Origin: Dama dama
Lineage: Eukaryota; Chordata; Mammalia; Artiodactyla; Cervidae
Assembly (NCBI RefSeq): GCF_033118175.1
Contig: NC_083681.1
Span: 17,316,001-17,380,000 of the forward strand
Reading direction: 5' to 3'
DNA: 64,000 bases
The position numbers and the translations under genes were made by a program. How positions within the stretch are numbered: position 1 is the stretch's first letter; each line of letters starts with the position of its first letter. Positions 26,516-37,261 of this stretch are shown here, piece after piece. The notes beneath the pieces are model-generated. The model saw nothing but the letters and a program-made list of their open reading frames with translations. It had not been told where the DNA came from and did no database searches.

Positions 26516-27130
26516 TATAATTAGTTATTATTGATATCAGAGGGTAGGTTCTTGTCTCATGGCATAAAGAATTCAAAGATAAGAGAAGGAGGTCAAGAAA
26601 GCAAAATGAGGGTTTATATAGGTGATATGCTCTTAGGGGAGAGCAGGCAGACTCAGGTGAACAGCTGTCCTGAGTTTCTTCGGCAGGTTGGTTATGTGGA
26701 ATGTAGAAATGAAAAGGTAAAATATTCACTGGGGAGGGAAGGTTTTGGGAGTCATATTCCCTGATTTTCATACCAGCTCCACCTTCTTGAGAGGTGGAGG
26801 AATTTTTGTTCTTATTAAGTCTTGGTTGGAATTGTCACGGTGTAGGAACATGATGGGTACTTCTTACCTTCAAGGCTAATTCTATTGTAATGAGAATACA
26901 ATGAACAAAAGGTTACATTTGGAAGCTGGAGATTCCCACCTTTCTTTGCCTCCAGGATATTTATAGACCCAAAATATGTCTAGAGATTCCAGCTCTTCTT
27001 TGTCCGCCCAAGGATCCCCATTGACCTCCATTGTTTGCAAGGCATGTGGGTTCTTGCCATTTGGCCCATGTCCCCTTTCTCTGCTCATGTCTAGCTAACT
27101 GCCTTCTTTGACATTTATTATCATAAGAAT
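26516..27130. other. LTR-like intergenic sequence, unclassified
   Basis: Non-coding sequence whose wording (TTTATATAGGTGATATGCTC, TAATTCTATTGTAATGAGAA, CCTTTCTTTGCCTCCAGG) resembles retroviral LTRs, but I cannot name a family or find ends. Confidence 0.3.
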
Positions 27131-27910
27131 GTGTGATGAACACATTTTACAAAAGTTTACTTAGTATAATTTTTGTCATGTTTCATATTTGTGTCAAGCC
27201 CGTTCATGTGCACATACTGGCTCATAATGTTCCTAGTGCTGGACAACTCTTCACATTGTCTTCTGCCCACCTTTTAGCTCCAGCCCTTGCTGTGGTGATC
27301 AGCTGCACACAGTGTAACCTCGGCTGCACCATACCTCTCTCTCTCCAGCTTCCATCCTGGGGCTTCTCTGCTACTGCAGGATACCCGTAGGAACTCACTC
27401 AGCCATTCCAACAGAGGAGCAAACCTGGAAGTGTGAAGAAGTTCACATCTCACACTAAACTTGGCCAGTGTGTCATGGGAAATGCTGGATAAATATTCCC
27501 TTCTCCACCCATTGGGCAGACTGCTTTGTGGTGCATTCTATGGCTTCACAGAGGGTCCGAGTGGAATCAAGTATCAAATGTCACAGTGGTGCTCACCTGG
27601 TAATGCACTCTTACGTGGACTTCATCATCCCTGTTTCACTCTTCCTTCTCCCTCTCTACTGCGTCTTGCAATCACTTCCCAAAAACAGACTACTTGCATG
27701 CAAACCTTATCTCAGGTTCTATTTTGGAGGGAACCTAGTATCAGTTGAAACAAAAAAAAAGTGCAATCTAACAGGGGTACAATCTAAAGGTACAATCTAA
27801 AAGTACAATCTAAAGGAGAATTTGTTTTATGTAGTGGTCTTTCTGCGGACTTCAGTCCTGGGAGGCAGTCCCTCAGCAGGGACTGCTCCTAAGAGATGTA
27901 TCAACAGTCT
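27131..27910. other. Intergenic, nothing recognised except a short tandem repeat
   Basis: At 27776-27825 the words GGTACAATCTAAA, GGTACAATCTAAA and AGTACAATCTAAA repeat in tandem. The rest is unassigned. Confidence 0.5.
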
Positions 27911-27911
27911 G

Positions 27912-30507
27912 TTCAGTTCAGTTCAGTTCAGTCGCTCAGTCATCTGTGACTCTTCGTGACCCCATGGACTGCAGCACGCCAGGCTTCCTTGTCCATCACC
28001 AACTCCCAGAGCTTGCTTAAACTCATGGCCATTGAGTCAGTGATGCCATCCAACCATCTCATCCTCTGTCATCCCCTTCTCCTTCTCCTTCAATCTTTCC
28101 CAGCATCAGGGTCTTTTCAAATGAGTCAGTTCTTCACATCAGGTGGCCAAAGCTTTAGCATCAGTACTTCCAATGAATACTCAGGACTGATTTCCTTTAA
28201 GATTGATGGATTTGATCTCTTTGCAGTCCAAGGGACTCAAGAGTCTTCTCTAATACCACAGTTCAAAAGCATCAATTCTTTGGCGCTCAGCTTTCTTTAT
28301 GGTCCAACTCTCACATCCAGATATGATTACTGGAAAAACCATAGCTTTGACTAGATGTACCTTTGTTGGCAACTTCAGCTTCTTCAGCGTTACTGGTTGG
28401 GGCATAGGCTTGGATTACCATGATATTGAATGGTTTGCCTTGGAAACCAACAGAGATCATTCTGTCGTTTTTGAGATTGCATCCAAGTACTGCATTTCGG
28501 ACTCTTTTGTTCACCATGATGGCTACTCCATTTCTTCTAAGGGATTCCTGCCCACAGTAGTAGATATAATGGTCATCTGAGTTAAACTCACCCATTCCAG
28601 TCCATTTTAGTTTGCTGATTCCTAGAATGTCGACATTCACTCTTGCCATCTCCTGTTTGACCACTTCCAATTTGCCTTGATTCATGGACCTAACATTCCA
28701 GGTTCCTATGCAATATTGCTCCTTACAGCATTGGACCTTGCTTCTGTCACCAGTCATAGCCACAACTGGGTATTGTTTTTGCTTTGGCTCCATCCCTTCA
28801 TTCTTTCTGGAGTTATTTCTCCACTGATCTCCAGTAGCATATTGGGCACCTACTGACCTGGGGAGTTCCTCTTTCAGTATCCTATCATTTTGCCTTTCAT
28901 ACTATTCATGGGATTCTCAAGGCAAGAATACTGAAGTGGTTTGCCATTCCCTTCTCCCTGCTTATTTAACTTATATGCAGAGTACATCATGAGAAACGCC
29001 AGGCTGGAAGAAGTACAAGCTGAAATCAAGATTGCCAGGAGAAATATCAATAACCTCAGATAGGCAGATGACACCACCCTTATGGCAGAAAGTGAAGAGG
29101 AACTAAAAATCCTCTTGATGAAAGTGAAAGAGGAGAGTGAAAAAGTTGGCTTAAAGCTCAACATTTGGAAAACTAAGATCTTGGCATCTGGTCCCATCAC
29201 TTCATGGCAAATAGATGGGGAAACAGTGGAAACAGTGGCTGACTTTATTTTGGGGGGCTCCAAAATCACTGCAGATGGTGATTGTAGCCACGAAATTAAA
29301 AGATGCTTACTCCTTGGAAGGAAAGTTATGACCAACCTAGACAGCATATTAAAAAGCAGAGACATTACTTTGCCAACAAAGGTCCATCTAGTCAAGGCTA
29401 TGGTTTTTCCAGTGGTCATGTATGGATGTGAGAGTTGGACAGTGAAGAAAGCTGAGCGCCGAAGAATTGATGCTTTTGAACTGTGGTGTTGGAGAAGACT
29501 CTTGGGAGTCCCTTGGACTGCAAGGAGATCCAACCAGTCCATCCTGAAGGAGATCAGTCCTGGGTGTTCATTGGAAGGACTGATGCTGAAGCTGAAGCTC
29601 CAATACTTTGGCCACCTCATGCAAAGAGTTGACTCATTAGAAAAGACCCTGGTGCTGGGAGGGATTGGGGGCAGGAAGAGAAGGGGACGACAGAGGATGA
29701 GATGGCTGGATGGCATCACTGACTCAATGGACATGAGTTTAAGTGAACTCCGGGAGTTGGTGATGGACAAGGAGGCCTGGCATGCTGCGACTCATGGGGT
29801 CACAAAGAGTCGGACACGACTGAGCGACTGAACTGAACTGAACTGAACCTTGTTGGCAAAGTAATGTCTCTGCTTTTTAATGTACTGTCTATGTTGTTCA
29901 TCACTTTTTTCCCAAGGAGCAAATGTCTTTTAATTTCATGGCTGCAGTCACCATCTGCAGTGATTTTGGAGCACAGAACAGTAAAGTCTCTCACTGTTTC
30001 CATTGTTTCCCCTTCTAGTTGCCATGAAGTGATGGGACAAGATCCCATGATCTTAGTCTCTTGAATGTTGAGTTTTAAGGCAGTTTTTTCACTCTCCCCT
30101 TTCACTTTCATCAAGAATCTCTTCAATTCCACTTTGCTTTCTACCATAAGGGTGGTGTCATCTACATATCTGAGGTTATATTTCTCCCAGCAATCTTGAT
30201 TCCAGCTGTGCTTCATCTGGCCCAGCATTTCACATGATCTACTCTGCATACAAGTTAAATAAGCAGGTTGACTATATACAGGCTTGACTTACTCCTTTCC
30301 CAATTTGGAACCAGTCTGTTGTTTCATGTTTATTTCTAACTTCTGTTTCTTAACCTGCATACAGATTTCTCAGGAGACAGGTAAGGTGGTCTGGCAGTCT
30401 CCTCTCTTGAAGAATTTTCCAGTTTGTTGTGATCCACATAGACAAAGGCGTTGCCATAGTCAATAAAGCAGAAATAGATGTTTTTCTGGAACTCTCTTGC
30501 TTTATCT
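27912..30507 (-). mobile_element. BovB LINE (host copy), antisense, interrupted
   Basis: Two parts, 27912-28372 and 29850-30507, join into one 5'-truncated BovB on the minus strand: tail, C-terminal domain, then reverse transcriptase coding (RYVDDTTLMVESKVELKRF, NIQETKIMGSCPITS). Frameshifts are present. A second BovB is inserted at 28373-29849. Confidence 0.85.
28373..29849 (+). mobile_element. BovB LINE with 5' inversion nested in a BovB
   Basis: The insert lies between TTGTTGGCAA at 28363-28372 and 29850-29859. About 28373-28952 is antisense and encodes the 5' leader and endonuclease start (GTWNVRSMNQGKLEVVKQEM; GISKLKWTGMG). About 28953-29849 is sense, encoding the end of the reverse transcriptase and the C-terminus (NIWKTKILASGPITSWQIDG; TKVHLVKAMVFPVVMYGCES) and ending in the GAACTGAACTGAAC tail. 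The central part of ORF2 is missing between the two. Confidence 0.85.
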
Positions 30508-30508
30508 G

Positions 30509-30590
30509 TGAGCTTTTTCAAGAGCCTGGGTTCATTGAAACTATTCCTTTGATATGCACCGCAACTATTTAGGGCCACTATCCTGTTTTT
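30509..30590 (+). repeat. LTR-type fragment related to 13796-14445
   Basis: TTCATTGAAACTATTCCTTT and ATATGCACCGCAACTATTTA match the second part of the element at 14255-14310. Confidence 0.5.
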
Positions 30591-30591
30591 T

Positions 30592-30795
30592 TGGGCCTCA
30601 CTGGTGGCTCAGACAGTAAAGAATCCACCTGGGATGTAGGACACCCAGATTCCATCCCTAGGTTGGGAATATCCCCTGGAGAAGGGAATGGCTACACACC
30701 CCAGTATCCTTGACTGGAAAAATCCCTTGGACAGAGGAGCCTGGCAGACTCCACCAGATTGCAAAGAGTTGGACACGACTGAGCAAGGAACACAC
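30592..30795 (+). repeat. Bov-tA SINE
   Basis: Sense full-length copy from GGGCCTCACTGGTGGCTCAG to GGACACGACTGAGCAAGG. Confidence 0.85.
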
Positions 30796-31968
30796 ATAGT
30801 GACTTCATGACTGTAACAGTCTTTGTTTACTGATATATCAGGCAGCATTTTTCTTTCTTTCTCTTTTTTTAGGCAACATTTTTCATTCAAACTAGGCTAG
30901 CCTCGTTCAGAAAGCAAATGTAGTATTTACTCATTTAAAACATGTTTCACACGCACCCTGGACACAAGCACTGGTATCTGAATTTTATCCTGCAGATCAG
31001 CTGTAAAGTTTTTCAGTTATTTTTCAGTTTTTCAGTTATTCATTCCAGTGGTTGTAGCTTAAATTTTTGAAATGATTTTTATTAGGAAAACCCTGCAAAC
31101 AATGACAACCTACTAGTGCAGACACATGGTTGAATACCTGTGAAATTAGTGTATTAGTGGTGTTGTCATCTTTGGACCTTATTTTAACACTTTAAAATTA
31201 ACACTGGATTAATTTTAAACAGTTTCATTTTTTAACTTTTTATTTTTAAATGTATTACATTTACAGAAAAGTTGCAAGACTAGCCCAAAGAACATTTCAC
31301 CAAGATTCACCAGTTAACATTCTGACATACTTGTTTAATCTTTTCTCTTCATGTTGAAGCTAAATCTGGCCTCTGTGTTCCAAGGTCAAATTAAATCTTG
31401 AAGGCAGAGTTTTGGGTGAAGTTCAAAACTGAAAGAATAGCTTTAGTGCTTGGCCAGGCAAAGGGGGCTACAGTGAGCTAATGCCCTCAAAGTTGTGAGT
31501 CTCCCCAACTTGGAGGGGATAGTGAGAAGTTTCACAGTAAAGATTCAAAGAGAGCATGATCAGGTGGTGGACATTCTTCTGATTGATTGGTGGTGAGCTA
31601 AGTGGGAATCATCATCATTAACCTTCTGATTCCAACCAGTCTGGGGTCTACGGCATACTGTCCCTCAGCCATTAACTTTTTCCACGTAGTAGGGGTTTCA
31701 GTATGTGCAAGACGGCTCAGAAGATCTTGTTGTGTGAATCCCTTGATGGGGAACAAGGACCTTGTCCCAAGGCTGCAATAGTGTTTCTCTTGACTTTGTT
31801 TTTCCTTTGTCTCTCATCCCCTCTTCTTCCCTAATTTACAACTGCTTCTGTCTACCCATTGGAACTCAGGAAAGGTCATGCTGAATGAAGACTACTTCCT
31901 GTAATCAAAGAAATGGGGGAACACAGAAGAGCTTTGTGCCCAGGAGCCCCATAGGGCTCTGCTCATTA
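30796..31968. other. Intergenic; old L1 3'-UTR-like fragment
   Basis: Positions about 31228-31330 (GTATTACATTTACAGAAAAG, TTGCAAGACTAGCCCAAAGA) resemble an old L1 3' UTR. The word TTTTTCAGTTATT-type repeats near 31009-31042. The remainder is unassigned. Confidence 0.45.
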
Positions 31969-31970
31969 TC

Positions 31971-31993
31971 AGTGTGTGTGTGTGTGTGTGTGT
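31971..31993. repeat. (GT)n microsatellite
   Basis: About eleven GT units. Confidence 0.9.
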
Positions 31994-32239
31994 TGCTGAC
32001 CCATTTACAAAGTGGTTGTAGACATTATACCCTTTGACCCCCTCATATTTTAGTGTGCATTTGTTAAGAATAACAATATCTTCCAATTTTCTTGTATAAC
32101 CACCAATCCAATCCCAAAATGTAACATGGATAAAATACTGTTGTCCAAGTATCATCAATACTTAATTTAGACAATATTCCCCAAATGTCCTTTAAAACTT
32201 TTTTTTTTCTTTCGCTTCTCCAGAGCCTCAGTTTTTTCC
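31994..32239. other. Intergenic, nothing recognised
   Basis: No feature seen. Confidence 0.45.
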
Positions 32240-32371
32240 TTTTATTGTCATTTTTTAACCAGCCCGTGTGGCATGTGGGATCTTAGTTCCCCAACCAGGG
32301 ATTGAACCCATCCTTGTCCCTTGTGTTGGAAACATGGAGTCTTAACCACTGGACCACCAGGGAAGTCCCTG
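32240..32371 (-). repeat. CHR-type SINE
   Basis: Antisense: GTGTGGCATGTGGGATCTTA, CCAACCAGGGATTGAACCC and CCACTGGACCACCAGGGAAG. Confidence 0.8.
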
Positions 32372-33239
32372 TCGCAGTCTTTTATTTGTGATGTGAACTG
32401 CCTCTCTCTCTCCCTCTCTCAGCAAATTGTAAAAAATACACTACTGTCATTACTAAAATATCCAGAGAAAGAAAAATTCCCACTATGTGTGTTAACTGCT
32501 TAGCGACTGTGATGGGAATCTTTCCAAACCATTTCATCTGCCTCTTGGCCTGCAGTGAATGCTCTGCATTCAGTGAATTCCTTCTGGAGACATGAACTGA
32601 CTAGCACTGAGTGTTCCATGCTGCAGAGGTATTTTTATCTCTGTGTGCCCGCTGGTGCTCCAGGAAGGATTTGAGATTACTTATACATGTACAAGGTAAA
32701 AAAAAAAAAGGAAAATGTTTACAGTAGAGAGCTCCTCTATTCCCTAGTTCCTACCTTAGTTCTCTAGCCATAGGCTTTATAGACTTCCTGCACCTAAAGC
32801 CCGCTTTGGTTGAGAAAATCCGTCCAACAAAAAACTGCACCCCAGTGATTTCAGAGCACCATTTTGACTTTCCTTGGCTATAAGCACCTTCACCTTGGTG
32901 GGCTCCTTTTTCACTTAAAAGATATTTAAAATTATATCTTATAACTTAGGTGATATAAAGATGAATATATTAACATTATATAATAGAATATTTTCTTGGA
33001 ACTCAAATTTTTCCTTTTCCAATTTAAAAGAAATGAAACATTTTCAAGCACTCCCCCCACCAAAGTATTATGGGCCCTAGAGTGTTAGGGATGGCCCCCG
33101 ACTCCCATTTCCCACCAGAAGTTCACAGAAGATGGGTGAGGGTGAATCCCAGGCCAAAGATTAATAGTCAAGGGCAGATGTGAGTCCTCCAGGTCCGATT
33201 TCCTTTACAGCAGTCCCCTCTGTGTGAGCTGTATGTCCA
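32372..33239. other. Intergenic, nothing recognised
   Basis: Contains a CT-rich run near 32403-32420 but no gene or classed repeat. Confidence 0.45.
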
Positions 33240-34550
33240 CTTATTTTCTTTAATTATGGCAACTCTTTAGTTTTGTTGATTTTCTCTGTTGATTTCTGGC
33301 TTTTGATTTCATTGATTTCTGCTCTAATTTCTTCTGCTTCTTTTGGATATAATTTGCTATTTGTTTTCTAGTTTCCCAAGGAGGAAATTTAAGTGATTGA
33401 TTTAAGATCTTTTTTCCTTTCTAATATGTGTGTTCAATGCCATACATTTCTATCCAGCACTGTTTTCACTGCATCCTACAAATTTTGATAAGTTATGTTT
33501 TCATTTTTATTTAGTTCAAAACATTTTTCAATTTCTCTTGAAATTTGTTCCTTTACCCATGTACTATTTAGAAGTGTGTTGTTTAATCTACATGTATTTG
33601 GAGATTTTCCAATTATCTTTCTGCTAATGATTTCTTCTTTATTCCCACTGTGGTTGGAGAGCAGACATGGTATGACTTCTATTGTTTTTAATGTGTTAAG
33701 TGTGTTTCATGGCCAAGATAGTGGTCCATCTTGGTGAATGTTCCAAGTGAACTTGAGAAGAATGTGTATTTTTCTGTTATTGGATGAAGTAGTCTATAGA
33801 TGTCAATTATGTCCAGTTGATTGATAATGCTGTTAAGTTCAGCTATAGCCTTATAATTTTCTCCCTACAGTCTGTCCATTTCTGAGAGATAGATGTTGAA
33901 GTCTCCCACCATCAAAATGGATTCATTTATTTCTCTTTGCAGTTCTATCAGTTTTTGACTCATGTAATTTAATGGTCTGTTGTTAGGTGCACCCACGTTA
34001 AGGATTGTTGTGTCTTCTTGTAGAACTGACCTTTTTATCATTATGTAATGTGCTCCTTTATTCCTGATAACTCTCCTTGCTTTGAAGTCTGCTCTGTCTG
34101 AAGGAAAATTCTATCCATTCCTGTATTCTGGCCTGGAAAATTCCATGGACAGTAGAGTCCATGGGGTCGCAAAGAGTCGGACATGACTGAGCGACTTTCA
34201 CTTCACTTCACTTCACTGTCTGAAATTAACACAGTTACTCTTGCTTTTTGAAATTAATGTTAGCAAGGTACAATTTCCTCCAACCATTTAACATTTAATC
34301 TATATGTGTCTTTATATTTAAAGTGGGCTTCTTGAAGACAACATATAGATAGTTGGATCTCGTTTTTTAAAATCTTTTCAAAGTCTTTTTAATTGATGCA
34401 TTTAGATAATTGATGTTCAAAGTAATTATTGGCAGAGTTGGATTAATATCCACCATATTATATCTACTGTTTTCTTTTTATTGCACTCATTCTTTGTTCC
34501 TGTCTTTGTCTTCTACACTTTCTCTGGGGTGTTTTTTGTGGTTTTAACAT
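33240..34550 (-). mobile_element. Old L1 fragment (5' half of ORF2 or upstream)
   Basis: Antisense wording TTGATTTCATTGATTTCTGC, GTTGAAGTCTCCCACCATCA and TTAGGTGCACCCACGTTAAG is typical of the L1 region before the reverse transcriptase. A Bov-tA fragment interrupts it at about 34118-34216. Confidence 0.65.
34118..34216 (+). repeat. Bov-tA SINE 3' fragment in old L1
   Basis: Sense distal half with tail CTTTCACTTCACTTCACTTC. The L1 word CTGTCTGAA occurs on both sides (34093 region and 34217 region), consistent with target duplication. Confidence 0.75.
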
Positions 34551-34591
34551 ATTTTTATTGAAATATATTTAACATGCAACACTGTGTATAT

Positions 34592-34807
34592 TTAAGTCTT
34601 CCCAGATGGCTCAGTGGTAAAGAGCCCACCTGTCATTTCAGGAGATGAAAGAGATGTTGGTTCTATTCCTGGGTTTGGAAGACCCCTGGAGGAGGAAATA
34701 GCAATCCACTCCAGTATTCTTGCCTAGAAAATTCCATGGACAGAGGAGCCTGGCAGGCTACAGTCCATGGGGGTCTCAAAGAGTTGGACATGACTGAGCA
34801 ACTAACG
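34592..34807 (+). repeat. Bov-tA SINE
   Basis: Sense copy from GTCTTCCCAGATGGCTCAG to GACATGACTGAGCAACTAACG, sitting between the two old L1 pieces. Confidence 0.8.
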
Positions 34808-35677
34808 CTACTACTATTACACATACATCACATCTTTTGTATCTATACACTCATTGATTGGCTAGTAGACTATTTCCAAATCTTAGCTATTGTGAATAAT
34901 GTTGCAATAAACATAGGAATGCATATATATATTTGATATCTTGTTTGTTTTAAATTTCCTTTGTTTATATACCCAGAAATGGAATTGCTGAATTATGTAG
35001 TAGGTCTATTTTCAATTTTTTGAGGAACCTCAATATTGCTTTGCATAGTGGCTGAACCAATTTATGTTTCCACCAACAAAGTGCAAGCATTTCCTTTCCT
35101 CCATATCTTCACCAGCATCTGTTATCTCTTATCTTCTTGATGATAGCCATTTTAACAGATATGAAGTGATATCTCCTTGTGGTTTTGATTTGCATTTCTC
35201 TGATGATTTATGGTGCTGAGCATTTTTTTCATGTACCCGTTGATTATGTGGGTGTCTTGTTTGGAAAAATGTCCTCTGCCCATTTTGAAATCAGATTGTT
35301 TGCTTTTTTTAATTATTGAATTGTATGAGTTTTTTTTAAATCTATTTGCATGTTGACTCCTTATTGGAATATGCTTTGCAAAAAATCTCCCATGGATGCC
35401 TTTTAATTTTGTTAATTATTTCTTTTGCTATGCAAAATGTTTTAACTTGATGTAGTCCCATATGCTTTTGGACCAGTATCATAGTTTTTATTACTATGGC
35501 TTGATAATTTTGCTTGAAATCAGGAAGTGTAACACCTCTGGTTTTGTTTCATTCCACCAGAGTGCTTTGGTTATTCAAGGTCTTTTGTAGTTCCATACAA
35601 ATTTTAGGATTGCTTTTTCTATCTCTCTGATAAATACCATTGGTACTTTGATGGGGATTGTGTTGAATCTATAGATG

Positions 35678-35801
35678 TGCTGCTAAGTCACCTCAGTTGT
35701 GTTCAACTCTTTGTGAGCCTCCAGACTGTAGCCCACAGGCTCTCCTGTCCATGAAATTCTTCAGGCAAGAATATTGGAATGGGGTGCCATTTCCTACTCC
35801 A
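35678..35801 (-). repeat. Bov-tA SINE fragment in old L1
   Basis: Antisense. Flanked by a perfect 13-bp duplication, GAATCTATAGATG at 35665-35677 and 35802-35814. Confidence 0.9.
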
Positions 35802-35929
35802 GAATCTATAGATGGCTCTGAGAAATATGGACATTTTAACAGTTATAATTCCTCTGATCCATGAACACAGAATGTTTCCCATCTGTGGCTTCTTCAGTTT
35901 TTTTTTTCAGCAGTCTTATCAGTTCACTT

Positions 35930-37261
35930 TAGTCACTCAGTCATGTCCAACTCTTTGCGACCCCAAGGACTGCAGCACACAAGGCTTCCCTGTCCATCAC
36001 CAAATCCTGGAGCTTGCTCAAGCTCATATCCATTGAGTCAGTGATGCCATCCAATCATCTCATCCTCTGTTGTCCCCTTCTCCTTCAATCTTTCTTAGCA
36101 TCAGGTTCTTTAACAAGGAGTCAGTTCTTCGCATCAGGTGGCCAAAGTATAGGAGTTTCAACTTCAGTGTCAGTTCTTCCATGAATATTCAGGATTGATT
36201 TCCTTTAGGATTGACTGGTTGGATCTCCTTGCAGTCCAAGGGACTCTCAAGACTCTTCTCCAACACCACAGTTCAAAAACATCAGTTCTTTGGCATTCAG
36301 CTTTCTTTATAGTCCAATTCTCACATCCGTACATGAGTACTGGAAAAACTATAGCTTTGACTAGACAAAGCTTTGTCAGCAAAGTAATATCTCTGCTTTT
36401 TAATATGCTGTCTAGGTTGGTCATAACTTTTTTTCAAAGAAGCAAGCATCTTTTAATTTCATGGCTGCAGTCACCATCTGCAGTGATTTTGGAGCCCAGA
36501 AAAATAAAGTCTCTCACTGTTTCCATTGTTTCCCCATCAATTTGCCGTGAAGTGATGGGACCAGATGCCATAATCTTAGTTTTCTGAATGTTGAGTTTTA
36601 AGCCAACTTTTTCACTCTCCTCTTTCACTTTCATCAAGAGGCTCTTTACTTATTCTTTGCTTTCTACCATAAGGGTGATGTCATCTGCATATCTGAGGTT
36701 ATTCATGTCTCTCCCAGCAATCTTGATTCCAGCTTGTGCTTCATCCAGCCTGGCATTTTGCATGATGTACTCTAAGCAGGGTGGCAATATACAGCCTTGA
36801 TGTACTCTTTTTCCTATTTGGAGCCCATCTGTGTTTTCCATGTCCAGTTCTAACTGTTGCTTCCTGACCTGCATCCAGGTTTCTCAAGAGGCAGGTCAGG
36901 TGGTCTGGTATTCCCATCTCTTTCAGAATTTTCCACAGTTTGTTGTGATCCACACAGTCAAAGTCTTTCACATAGTCAATAAAGCAGAAATATATGTTTT
37001 TCTGGAACTCTCTTGCTTTTTAGATGATCCAGTGGATGTTGGCAATTTGATCTCCGGTTCCTCTGCCTTTTCTAAATCCAGCTTGAACAGCTGGAAGTTC
37101 ACGGTTTACATATTGTTGAAGCCTGGCTTGGAGAATTTTGAGCATTACTTTACTAGCGTGTGAGATGAGTGCAAATATGCAATAGTTTGAGCATTCTTTG
37201 GCATTGCCTTTCTTAGGGATTGGAATGAAAACTGACTTTTTCCAGTTCTGCTGGGTCATAT
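35930..37261 (-). mobile_element. BovB LINE, 3' half
   Basis: Antisense. Starts at the tail and covers the reverse transcriptase and C-terminal domain (KSVFIPIPKKGNAKE and RLQQYVNRELPAVQAGFRKG on the minus strand; DDITLM catalytic-loop region near 36680). Frameshifted. It meets an L1 piece at 37249-37261. Confidence 0.88.

Noticed and set aside
29082..29831. 249-codon plus-strand open frame
   Set aside because: BovB reverse transcriptase and C-terminal region in a 5'-inverted insertion.
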